DNA from: Candidatus Cloacimonadota bacterium
GTDB taxonomy: Bacteria > Cloacimonadota > Cloacimonadia > Cloacimonadales > TCS61
Length of the DNA stretch: 35,157 nucleotides
Direction: 5' to 3'
NCBI GenBank assembly: GCA_023137125.1
Contig: JAGLPW010000192.1
Location: forward strand, 1 to 35,157
Below are positions 15,643 to 23,944 of this stretch, in pieces. The translations under genes and the position numbers were made by a program. Below the pieces are notes generated by a model. That model worked only from the letters and a program-made list of their open reading frames with translations. It had not been told where the DNA came from and did not search any database. Numbering within the stretch: position 1 is the stretch's first letter; each line of letters starts with the position of its first letter.

Positions 15643-16457
15643 TGGATTTTTATATCAATAAAGGTGACGAAATAGAATTATTCAAGCTTCTCAAAGCCGC
15701 TGGTATATGTGATTATTACAGTGATATCCGTCATTTTATCAAAGATGGCCTTGTGAAAGTGAATGGTGAAATTAACAAACTAAAACATACGATGATACAG
15801 ATTGGTGATCTGGTTGAATATAAAGAATATAAGATAGATATCTTGGAAAGTAGACCAAAAAAAGAACAAAGAGTAGAAAGAGAGCAAATCTCAAAAGAAT
15901 ATAGACCGCCATCTCATCGTGTTCAACACGGAAAATTCAAATCATGGAGACCTAAACCAATTGAATTGGAAAACAAACTTGAAAACGAGATTCACACAAT
16001 ATCACAAAAATTACACGAAAAAATGCTGTATAAAAAGCTCACTCTATCACTTGCAGAATCATGTACAGGTGGGATGATACAAGAGATGATCACATCAAAT
16101 TCAGGTGCATCAGAATATTTCATGGGTGGAGTTGTAAGTTATTCAAATCAGGCAAAAATTAATGTTCTAAATGTTAAACCGGAAATAATTAATAAATTTG
16201 GTGCTGTATCCAAAGAGACTGCAATAGAGATGGTTAAGGGTGCAAAAGCACTTTTTAAAACAACTATTTCTGCCTCTATCACGGGTATTGCAGGTCCATC
16301 GGGTGGAACTCTAGAAAAGCCTGTCGGAACTATCTATCTTGCCGTTTCTATTCATGATAAAATAATCAGCAGGAAACTATCCCTCTCGGGAAATCGAGAA
16401 AATATTAGAAAAAAATCAGTTTTAATATTATTTAAACTGCTTTTAGAAAATATATAG
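15642..16457 (+). CDS. S4 RNA-binding domain fused to PncC/CinA C-terminal amidase domain
   Basis: Residues about 1-70 are an S4-like RNA-binding module of the YbcJ/S4_2 type (FKLLKAAGICDYYSDIRHFIKDGLVKVNGEINKLKHTMIQIGDLVEY). After a charged linker (about 70-115), residues about 118-271 match the CinA C-terminal/PncC family: LSLAESCTGGMIQEMITSNSGASEYFMGGVVSYSNQAK, FGAVSKETAIEMVKGA and SITGIAGPSGGTLEKPVGTIYLAV. PncC hydrolyses nicotinamide mononucleotide to nicotinic acid mononucleotide, and the Ser of AESCTGG is consistent with an active enzyme. The CinA N-terminal MoCF domain is absent. The fusion is visible in one uninterrupted frame; why an RNA-binding domain is attached is unknown. Its start overlaps the proS stop by one base. 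Confidence 0.88.
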   Translation: MDFYINKGDEIELFKLLKAAGICDYYSDIRHFIKDGLVKVNGEINKLKHTMIQIGDLVEYKEYKIDILESRPKKEQRVEREQISKEYRPPSHRVQHGKFKSWRPKPIELENKLENEIHTISQKLHEKMLYKKLTLSLAESCTGGMIQEMITSNSGASEYFMGGVVSYSNQAKINVLNVKPEIINKFGAVSKETAIEMVKGAKALFKTTISASITGIAGPSGGTLEKPVGTIYLAVSIHDKIISRKLSLSGNRENIRKKSVLILFKLLLENI

Positions 16458-16515
16458 TTCTTGCCAAAAAATATTAATCACTTGTTTTTAACTTAAACTA
16501 AATTTGGAGATTTGG

Positions 16516-19500
16516 ATGTATAGAATCGCATTGATATTATTATTGGTCATTTTCTCTAGTTCGATCTTTGCTAACAATTTTGAAGTAATTAGCCAAACCG
16601 AGAATGAACTGATTGTTAAATTCATTCTGCCTGAATTTGATAGGGAAATAATTTCAACAAAATTTGGATCCTTCAATAAAATAATCTGTGCTGATGCATC
16701 ATATCCGGTTGAAGGTGGACATCCATTATTACCTTTCTTCACAGAAATTATTGGACTACCAATTGATGGGGATGCTTCATTCCAAATAATAGGGAAAAAA
16801 CAAAGAACTTTACGCAACTTCAAAGTATATCCTGCAGAAAAGATGGTGCCTTCCGAAACTTTAGTTAACTATCAATTCCATATGGAAAAAGACATATACA
16901 ATTCATCAGCACTTTATCCAGCTAATATTATTGAGAAGGGATCTCCAGCTTATATCGGTGACAGATATTTTATGGGATTCAATATTCATCCTTTTCAATA
17001 TAGAGCAAAGAATACCGAGCTTTTAATAACTGAAGAACTTACATTACGTATTAAAATAAACGGTAACAAAAGTAGAAGCATCTCACAAGGTGAAAACTAC
17101 ATTGATAAAATTGGTGACTCATTCTTTTTGAATAACAATTATTCTAAGGGTTGGAGAAAAGAAAAACAGAAATCAAGCTATATCCCATCCAGAGATGGTG
17201 ATGAAGTAAATGAATTTCGAATCATTGTGGATGAAGAGGGAATTTATAAAATAAGCTATGAGTATATTACGGAAATACTGGCAACGCTAGATTTTCCAAT
17301 TGAATATGAAATGGCTTTTGACTGGGATGACATAGATCCTCGAAATTTGGAATTGTCATGCATGGGAAATCAGGTTCCAATACATTTTGTAGGTGCTGCA
17401 GATGGTTCTTTTGATCCGGGAGATTACTTTGAATTTTATGGAGATATTCATTACGGTGAAAATCATTATTACGATGATTATACATATGAGAATTCTTATT
17501 TCTTAAAATTGCTGGATCACCCGGGAAGCAGAATGGCAGTAGAAAACGGTGGTTTGGGAAATATCAACCCGGGATTGTTCACAGTTCCAGAATCATATCA
17601 GCAAACCGTACATTTTGAAGAGCAGAACTCAAAGGATCATCTTGGTGCACAATATCTCTGGAATACCCCTGATTTCTACCGTGAAGATATCTGGTTCTGG
17701 GATAGGATCTATTCTCCTTCCTTAGAGATATACCCTTTTGAACTTCAATATCCCGATCAGCGTCCAACAAAAAGATTTACAGCGCAAGTCTGCCTTTTCA
17801 GTCTTACGTTCAATGAAGATGATTATTACCAGATAAATCACTCTGCACAAATTAACATCAACTCCTCGCAAATTGATCAGCATGAATGGAATGGACAGGC
17901 TGAGCAAATGTTCAATAATATAGATAATCCCTTACCAAATAGCTATTTATACAATGGAGATAATAATTTATATGTAAATTTACCCGGAATTCCAGGCATC
18001 GAAAATCAACAGGTTCTGCTTGATTACTTTGATGTTACTTACTGGCGCGAATATAAAACCGATACTGATGAAATAAAATTTACCGAACCTCAGGATGAAG
18101 ATCTGGGTTTATTCCAATTTGAACTGAATAATTTTTCTACAGATCAAATCTCAGTTTATAAATTGGGAATCAGTTTTATAGAAAACGTTCAAGTAGAATC
18201 TTTCCTGGGAAATGGAGCTCCTCCTTTTAAGATATCATTTCAGGATAGTTTGATCAATCATAATACTGACTATTTTGCAGTTACAGAAGAAATGAAGAAG
18301 CTGCCTGTTAAAATTCTTCCGAATATTCCTTCCAATTTGAGATCACAAACAAACTTTGCTAAATATATTGTAATAACAATAACAGATTTTATAGAAAATG
18401 AATCATTATTACAATTCAAACAAACATGGGAAAGTCAGGGTAAGATCGTGAAAGTCGTTGATCTTCAAGATATATTTGATGAATTTAATTATGGTATCCG
18501 CTCTGCGCAAGCAATAAAAGATTTCATTCAATATGCGTATAATAACTGGAGTGGATCGGGTGTTACTCATGTTCTTTTTATGGGAGATGGAATTACCGAT
18601 GAAAGAGATAACAGCCCTAGTCGTGAGTTTAATCTTATTCCATTTAAAAATATTTGGGTTGAATATTGGGGTGCTATCGCCAGCGATAATTGGCTTGGAT
18701 GTATTGTTGGTGATGATCTGGTTCCGGATGTTGCAATTGGTCGTATTAATATTTGGAATGAAGATCAAATAGAAGATGTTGTAAATAAAACTATTCATTA
18801 TATAGATCAACCAAATTTTCAAGATCTCTGGCATAGTCATGTTACTCTTGCAGCTGGTGGAAATCCGGGAGAGGGAGCTGTTTTTGCAAATCAATCAGAA
18901 ATAATTCGTTCATTGTGGATACCAGATGATTATAACGTAAGCCGTGTTTATTGTAACACCGATGGTTTACCAAATTCATATGCAGGGAATACAACAGACC
19001 TTATCAGCAACATTAATGATGGAACTATCTATTTACAGTTCATGGGTCATGGTGGTGGTCATATTTGGGCAGATTACAACCTATTAAATATTGCAGATAT
19101 AGCAACTTTCAATAATGAGAACCTTCCTTTTGTAGCAAGTTTGTCATGTTATGGTTCCGCCTTCAATACTCCCCAAAGCTCCTGTATTGGAGAGGAATTG
19201 ATCCTACGTCCAAATCGTGGTGCGATCGGACATATTGGTTTTACAGGTTATGGTTATCTCTATGGTGATCTTTCTTTCAGTAAATATCTTACCGAAGCAA
19301 TCTTTGATAAGCAAGTGCCAACTATTGGTGAGATTGTAAACTTTACAAAAGCTAAGTTCTTTGCCTCATATCATAATCAAGGAGTGAAAGTAGCCCTTAT
19401 ACAAGGTGGTGCTCTTTTAGGTGATCCTATGATCCAACTTGTTTTACCATATGACCAGAAACAAGTCGATCTAAATAATTACAATCTTGTAGAAGGAGAT

Positions 19501-21519
19501 ACTTTGGTAATAAGTTCTAATGTTGGGTCACAAATAAGTAATGGAAAATTTGTAGTTTTTGATGAGGATGATTCTCAATTACCTCTCGATCAATACTATC
19601 CGTTAGAAATCCCAGCAATTAATGATACACTTTCAGTTTCTGATTTTATAGTTCCAGAAAGTAGTAACTCAATTTATTCTCAATATGTAAAAATATTTGC
19701 TTATGGCGAAGACGGAGAAATAACCGGTATCACAAATTTTACCGTGGGTCAATCTGCAATGGTAAATCTTGAAGTTATCCCTGATCCACCAGAAGAAGGA
19801 GATGAGATAAATATTCGTGCTGATTTCTTTGATGAGCATGGATTAGCAGATATCTATTTTGTAAGTGATACTTCATTAATTGAGATGATCAATATAGAAG
19901 AACATACATATGAATTAGAAAGCCCTCTCCCTGCACACTTTGCCGGAGATGAGATTAGCTTCCATTTTAAAATATTTGATACCATTGGAGATTCTACTAT
20001 TACGAATTCTGAGGTCATAATTGTTGCTGGACCCGATCTTGTAATGGAACATTTTGAACTTGCCGAATTTGAAAATGCACCCGCTGCAAAAGTGCTTATT
20101 CGAAATTCCGGTTCGACAGTAGCAGGTTCTTGCAATCTAAGGTTATACGATGTAACAGATGTTCCAATATTATTAACAACTATTCAAATATCACCTCTTG
20201 CCGTTCTGGAAAACAGATGGGAATATATTCCAATTCCACTCCTGAATGGAGAAATTGAATTCCGTGCAATTGTTAATGAAAATGAAGAGTCTTTTTCTGA
20301 GATCCATACTTTTAATAATGAAATCAATTCTGATAGTTATTCAATAAATATGTTCGAAGTCGGAGCTTCAGGATCAGTAGTTTCTGCACTAAGTCTGGAT
20401 AATAATCTACTTTGTGAATTCCCGTCGGATTTCTTAGTTGAACCTGCAATTTTCTACATAAATTCAATTATTACAGAAGAACCGATAGATCAACCGGATA
20501 TTAAAGAGATCTTGCCGGCATATCCAACCAGCTCATTCTGTTATGAAATTGGAACTCTTGATGAATCCTGTCTGGCAGATACTATTGGTCATTTCCAAAA
20601 CAATAGATCCATTTCACTTACTTTCAGTTATGACCCGGCAGATTCACTTATGCAAGCTATGGAAGCCGAAGGTAATTTCAATATCTATAGATGGGAAAGT
20701 GAATTCAATAAATGGATAAAATATGGCGGTTTGATAGATTCTGTAGCAAATACTGTTACCTACGAAGTAAATAGAATTGGAATTTACTCGATCTTACAAA
20801 ACAATGATGACCAAGCTCCTTATATTGAAGCAAATGTTGAAGGGCAGGAATACACACAAACCTTAAATTCTGGTCCTGGACAAGAATTTACTCATGGTGG
20901 ATACATTTCTAAAGATGGTGTGATCTCATTCGTTTTGATGGACGCCAACGGAATTGATGTTTTTGAAAATGGCATAACACTTTATCTTTCTGATGGCACA
21001 GATGTTACTGAAATTGGAAGTGATGAATATGCATTAACCATAACTCCCGGAAATCTTAATCAACTCCCACTTAAATATCAGCTAAATAATCTAACAAAAG
21101 GAACATACTATATTAGTTTAGAATGTCATGATGTTAATGGAAATGAAGAAAACCTGGAAATTGAATTTATTGTAAATGATAAGTTCGATATTATAAATTT
21201 TGCAAATTATCCAAATCCGGTTAAAACCGCAACTGTTAATCATCACAATTCAGGCAGAACAAGATTTACTTATGTCCTAACAGACGATGCAGACAAAGTT
21301 AATATAAAAATATATACGGTTAGCGGAAGATTGATCAAAACATTTAAAGATCTTCCATCTTCTGTTGGATATCATGAATATCCCCGAGGTCCTCTCGGTT
21401 GGGATTGCCGAGATAAGGAGGGATATTTCTTAGCGAATGGTGTATATTTTTATCGAATAACTGCAACTAAAGGTAATAAAAAAATTGAGGAAACACAGAA
21501 AATGGCAATATTAAAATAG
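16516..21519 (+). CDS. porU: C25 (gingipain-family) cysteine peptidase, probable T9SS sortase PorU
   Basis: The track starts at a TTG (16504), but ATG 16516 has GGAG 7 nt upstream and directly opens a signal peptide (MYRIALILLLVIFSSSIFA), giving 1667 aa. A long N-terminal region leads to the C25 domain (about 610-980) with His845 (LQFMGHGGGH), Cys878 (ASLSCYGSAF), VPDVAIGRI and GGALLGDPMIQL. The 33-residue His-Cys spacing is as in gingipains. From about 1432 the tail (APYIEANVEGQEYTQ...LTKGTYYISLECHDVNGN...NYPNP...IYTVSGRLIKT) follows the PorU pattern rather than a plain cargo tail. PorU cleaves sorting domains of T9SS cargo and attaches them to surface lipopolysaccharide. The PorV-family gene starts 9 nt later. 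It is longer than Bacteroidota PorU, so a secreted C25 protease remains possible. Confidence 0.72.
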   Translation: MYRIALILLLVIFSSSIFANNFEVISQTENELIVKFILPEFDREIISTKFGSFNKIICADASYPVEGGHPLLPFFTEIIGLPIDGDASFQIIGKKQRTLRNFKVYPAEKMVPSETLVNYQFHMEKDIYNSSALYPANIIEKGSPAYIGDRYFMGFNIHPFQYRAKNTELLITEELTLRIKINGNKSRSISQGENYIDKIGDSFFLNNNYSKGWRKEKQKSSYIPSRDGDEVNEFRIIVDEEGIYKISYEYITEILATLDFPIEYEMAFDWDDIDPRNLELSCMGNQVPIHFVGAADGSFDPGDYFEFYGDIHYGENHYYDDYTYENSYFLKLLDHPGSRMAVENGGLGNINPGLFTVPESYQQTVHFEEQNSKDHLGAQYLWNTPDFYREDIWFWDRIYSPSLEIYPFELQYPDQRPTKRFTAQVCLFSLTFNEDDYYQINHSAQININSSQIDQHEWNGQAEQMFNNIDNPLPNSYLYNGDNNLYVNLPGIPGIENQQVLLDYFDVTYWREYKTDTDEIKFTEPQDEDLGLFQFELNNFSTDQISVYKLGISFIENVQVESFLGNGAPPFKISFQDSLINHNTDYFAVTEEMKKLPVKILPNIPSNLRSQTNFAKYIVITITDFIENESLLQFKQTWESQGKIVKVVDLQDIFDEFNYGIRSAQAIKDFIQYAYNNWSGSGVTHVLFMGDGITDERDNSPSREFNLIPFKNIWVEYWGAIASDNWLGCIVGDDLVPDVAIGRINIWNEDQIEDVVNKTIHYIDQPNFQDLWHSHVTLAAGGNPGEGAVFANQSEIIRSLWIPDDYNVSRVYCNTDGLPNSYAGNTTDLISNINDGTIYLQFMGHGGGHIWADYNLLNIADIATFNNENLPFVASLSCYGSAFNTPQSSCIGEELILRPNRGAIGHIGFTGYGYLYGDLSFSKYLTEAIFDKQVPTIGEIVNFTKAKFFASYHNQGVKVALIQGGALLGDPMIQLVLPYDQKQVDLNNYNLVEGDTLVISSNVGSQISNGKFVVFDEDDSQLPLDQYYPLEIPAINDTLSVSDFIVPESSNSIYSQYVKIFAYGEDGEITGITNFTVGQSAMVNLEVIPDPPEEGDEINIRADFFDEHGLADIYFVSDTSLIEMINIEEHTYELESPLPAHFAGDEISFHFKIFDTIGDSTITNSEVIIVAGPDLVMEHFELAEFENAPAAKVLIRNSGSTVAGSCNLRLYDVTDVPILLTTIQISPLAVLENRWEYIPIPLLNGEIEFRAIVNENEESFSEIHTFNNEINSDSYSINMFEVGASGSVVSALSLDNNLLCEFPSDFLVEPAIFYINSIITEEPIDQPDIKEILPAYPTSSFCYEIGTLDESCLADTIGHFQNNRSISLTFSYDPADSLMQAMEAEGNFNIYRWESEFNKWIKYGGLIDSVANTVTYEVNRIGIYSILQNNDDQAPYIEANVEGQEYTQTLNSGPGQEFTHGGYISKDGVISFVLMDANGIDVFENGITLYLSDGTDVTEIGSDEYALTITPGNLNQLPLKYQLNNLTKGTYYISLECHDVNGNEENLEIEFIVNDKFDIINFANYPNPVKTATVNHHNSGRTRFTYVLTDDADKVNIKIYTVSGRLIKTFKDLPSSVGYHEYPRGPLGWDCRDKEGYFLANGVYFYRITATKGNKKIEETQKMAILK

Positions 21520-21528
21520 GAAATAATA

Positions 21529-22542
21529 ATGAAAAAAATAACTGTACTCTTAATCGTATTGCTCTTATCGGTTTCTCTTTCAGCAGGAAGATACGCCGGT
21601 GATTTCATGGTGATAGGTTCCGGAGTCCGCTCTTCTGGAATGGGAAAAGCATTCACGGCAATTGCCAATGATGGATCTGCAATTTATTGGAATGCATCCG
21701 GTATTGCACAAATGCGGGAAACAGAGATTGGAATTATGAGAGCATTCTTATACAATAGTCTTGCATCTTATGACAATTTTAGTTTCTGCCAACCACTTCC
21801 AAATGATGTTACAATTGGTTTCAACTGGACTCGACTATCTATAGATGATATTCCCGTTTTTCTGGAAGAACATCTGGTGGGAAATCCCAGTTTTCGATCT
21901 GCTTATCATGAATACAATTTAACAGGAATACCGGATGACTGGATGACCAGTACCGATGATCTTCTGCAATTTGCTTTTGCAAAGCATATACATTATGATC
22001 TAAATCTGGGCTGGCTCTTTTTTGACCTTCCCTTTGAACTTTACTTTGGTGGGAACATAAAGTATATTAAGCGTAAAATAGATGATAGTATTGGGAACGG
22101 TACCGGATTTGATTTTTCGTTTTTAACAAGGACTAGCCTTGCTGTTCTTTTTGAAAGAGATTGGTTGGGAGATTTTTCTTTTGGAGTTAATTTTCAGGAT
22201 ATTGGAGGAAGCAATATTACCTGGGATGTAGTTGATGATAACTCTGATCATCAGGATGAAGTGTTGATGAACAGTAAATTGGGGATGGCAGTAATTCAAC
22301 CGCTTCCATTCATCAATTCCACCCTTACATTATCACATGATATTGATTATATTTACAGTACCGTCCATCATTTTGGACTTGAATATGAATATAGAGATCT
22401 GGTTGAAGTTAGATTAGGATATTATGATACTAATTTCACAACCGGTCTTACAATAATGTATAAAGATTTTGCACTTGATTACGCATTTCTCACAAATAAT
22501 TTAGCCAGTACAAATCGTGTTGGTTTGAGAGTTAGTTTCTAG
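21529..22542 (+). CDS. porV: PorV/PorQ-family outer-membrane beta-barrel protein
   Basis: Signal peptide MKKITVLLIVLLLSVSLSAG is followed by the PorV/PorQ (UPF0164-like) N-terminal signature AGDFMVIGSGVRSSGMGKAFTAIANDGSAIYWNASGIAQM. The rest alternates short amphipathic strands, many ending in aromatic residues, to the C-terminal phenylalanine (NRVGLRVSF), as expected for a FadL-like outer-membrane barrel. In Bacteroidota, PorV shuttles T9SS cargo to PorU, and the genes are adjacent, as here with a 9-nt gap. RBS is weak (taggaaataata), suggesting translation follows from the upstream gene. Length 337 aa. The exact paralogue (PorV versus PorQ or another family member) is inferred from context. 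Confidence 0.8.
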   Translation: MKKITVLLIVLLLSVSLSAGRYAGDFMVIGSGVRSSGMGKAFTAIANDGSAIYWNASGIAQMRETEIGIMRAFLYNSLASYDNFSFCQPLPNDVTIGFNWTRLSIDDIPVFLEEHLVGNPSFRSAYHEYNLTGIPDDWMTSTDDLLQFAFAKHIHYDLNLGWLFFDLPFELYFGGNIKYIKRKIDDSIGNGTGFDFSFLTRTSLAVLFERDWLGDFSFGVNFQDIGGSNITWDVVDDNSDHQDEVLMNSKLGMAVIQPLPFINSTLTLSHDIDYIYSTVHHFGLEYEYRDLVEVRLGYYDTNFTTGLTIMYKDFALDYAFLTNNLASTNRVGLRVSF

Positions 22543-22555
22543 CAGGGAGTTCAAA

Positions 22556-23383
22556 ATGAAAATATCTTTTCTAATGTTGCTAATGTTGATACCATTTATA
22601 ATTATTTTGGGATGTACAGGAGAAGAAAGTTTGGGTGTCGATACACAAGCTCCAAATAAACCATTATTAGTTCCTCATCTAGGAGATACTGGAGATGTTT
22701 TTCAAGATTATCAGGGTAATTTAGATACTTTGAATTTTTATAATACTTACAACAATATAAATTTTGAGAACAATGGCATAGATGCTGTTATGGAAGGTGA
22801 CTGGATAAAAGTTCAATGGTTTCGTTTGGAAGATTCTGATATTGATTACTTGAAAATATTCAGATTCAGCGCACAAGATTATTATGCAGACACACTAAAT
22901 TTTGCACAAATCATTGATACTGTAAATTATGAAGAACAAATTTATTATGAAGATAGAACTTCAACGATAGATAAAAATTATTTCTATTTTATTGAAGCAA
23001 TTGATAATGCCGGAAATTCAACACTTTCCGATACAACCGGATATAAGTTGATCGATAAACCTTATTTGATCTCTCCGGCTGATAATAGTTCATATCAAAA
23101 TATTTCTGAAGTCGATTTTGAATGGCAACAAGTTGGATCCATTGCTATGCAACACAGAGTACTTGTTTTTGATGAAAATAGAAAACTCATCTGGCAACAA
23201 ACAGTGTTAGATACAGGAAGCTTCAATGTCACATATGATGGACCTCCGATTGATCCCGGTTCTGTACTGATCTGGAGGGTTGATTCCTTTGGTTGGAATT
23301 CAGAAATTACTATTGAGGGAAATTATTATTTTATTGAATCGGGAGCTGAATCCATAGAACGTTATATATTCATAGACGAGTAA
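22556..23383 (+). CDS. Lipoprotein with two fibronectin III-like segments
   Basis: The lipoprotein signal peptide MKISFLMLLMLIPFIIILGC has lipobox IILGC (Cys20). The mature protein begins with a loop-rich segment (VDTQAPNKPLLVPHLGD). It then has two beta-sandwich-like parts: about 70-165 (IKVQWFRLEDSDIDYLKIFR...YFYFIEAIDNAGNSTLSD, classic FN3 pattern) and about 168-262 (LISPADNSSYQNISEVDFEWQQV...LIWRVDSFGW). No enzymatic motif. It follows the PorV-like gene by 13 nt, so it is likely co-expressed and could be a periplasmic or outer-membrane accessory of that system; this is inference from position only. RBS caggga. The next gene has its own probable promoter. Confidence 0.7.
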   Translation: MKISFLMLLMLIPFIIILGCTGEESLGVDTQAPNKPLLVPHLGDTGDVFQDYQGNLDTLNFYNTYNNINFENNGIDAVMEGDWIKVQWFRLEDSDIDYLKIFRFSAQDYYADTLNFAQIIDTVNYEEQIYYEDRTSTIDKNYFYFIEAIDNAGNSTLSDTTGYKLIDKPYLISPADNSSYQNISEVDFEWQQVGSIAMQHRVLVFDENRKLIWQQTVLDTGSFNVTYDGPPIDPGSVLIWRVDSFGWNSEITIEGNYYFIESGAESIERYIFIDE

Positions 23384-23389
23384 ATTATC

Positions 23390-23418
23390 TTGACGGTAAA
23401 CTATGAAAAAAATTATTA
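23390..23418 (+). promoter_or_regulatory. Promoter of the SLBB-wzc unit
   Basis: TTGACG (23390-23395), 17 nt, TTATTA (23413-23418) lies 20 nt before the SLBB protein's ATG. It begins just after the stop of the preceding lipoprotein gene, suggesting the SLBB/Wzc genes, and perhaps the housekeeping run after them, are transcribed from here. Confidence 0.4.
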
Positions 23419-23438
23419 AAAAATTTCAAGGAGTATAA

Positions 23439-23930
23439 ATGAGAAAAACTATATTTATAATATTTTTATTAATATTAGGATTAAATTTGTGGGCTCAAAT
23501 TGAAAGTAGCGGAGTTCCCAGCTATAATCCTGGAGCTGTTTACCAATACTCCGGTTCTCTTACGGGAACCGAGCAGCTCAAGATCAGAACTTATATTTGG
23601 GGACAGGTTAGAAATCCTGGACTCTATATTGTTCCAGATGACACAGATCTGTTAACATTGATCTCATCTGCCGGCGGTCCTACGGAAAATGCAAAACTTT
23701 CTAAAATTAGAATAATCCGTTCTTCAGCAGAAGGTGAAAAGGTTATTTGGGTTGATATGAAAGAATATCTGGAGACAGGACAAGCAGAATTAATTCCGAT
23801 ATTAAAGCCAGGAGATACCGTAATCGTTTCAGGTTCAACGTATTATGCGTTTACAAAAGCAGTCAATTGGCTTTCTCAAATTGCCGTAATGTTAAGTGTA
23901 TATGTCGCAATTTCAAATATTAGTAATTAA
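23439..23930 (+). CDS. SLBB-domain protein, minimal polysaccharide-export component
   Basis: Signal peptide MRKTIFIIFLLILGLNLWAQ is followed by a short linker. One SLBB domain (about 47-130) comes next, with the usual pattern YIWGQVRNPGLYIVPDDTDLLTLISSAGGPTENAKLSKIRIIR and LKPGDTVIV. A C-terminal hydrophobic helix (AVNWLSQIAVMLSVYVAIS) completes it. SLBB domains occur in Wza-type outer-membrane polysaccharide exporters. At 163 aa this protein lacks the N-terminal poly-export domain, so it is a reduced relative. It lies 14 nt before the Wzc-type kinase gene, the normal partner of Wza, supporting a role in surface polysaccharide export. RBS aaggag. Confidence 0.85.
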   Translation: MRKTIFIIFLLILGLNLWAQIESSGVPSYNPGAVYQYSGSLTGTEQLKIRTYIWGQVRNPGLYIVPDDTDLLTLISSAGGPTENAKLSKIRIIRSSAEGEKVIWVDMKEYLETGQAELIPILKPGDTVIVSGSTYYAFTKAVNWLSQIAVMLSVYVAISNISN

Positions 23931-23944
23931 GTAAATGAGGTAAT

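Noticed and set aside
16461-16490. TTGCCA...TTTTTA as promoter for the C25 peptidase gene
   Set aside because: Weak matches with an 18-nt spacer in AT-rich sequence; a promoter here is likely but this assignment is not supported.
18409-18894. 161-aa minus-strand ORF inside the C25 peptidase gene
   Set aside because: Antisense shadow of a long coding frame; Asn/Ile-rich with no start signal or domain.
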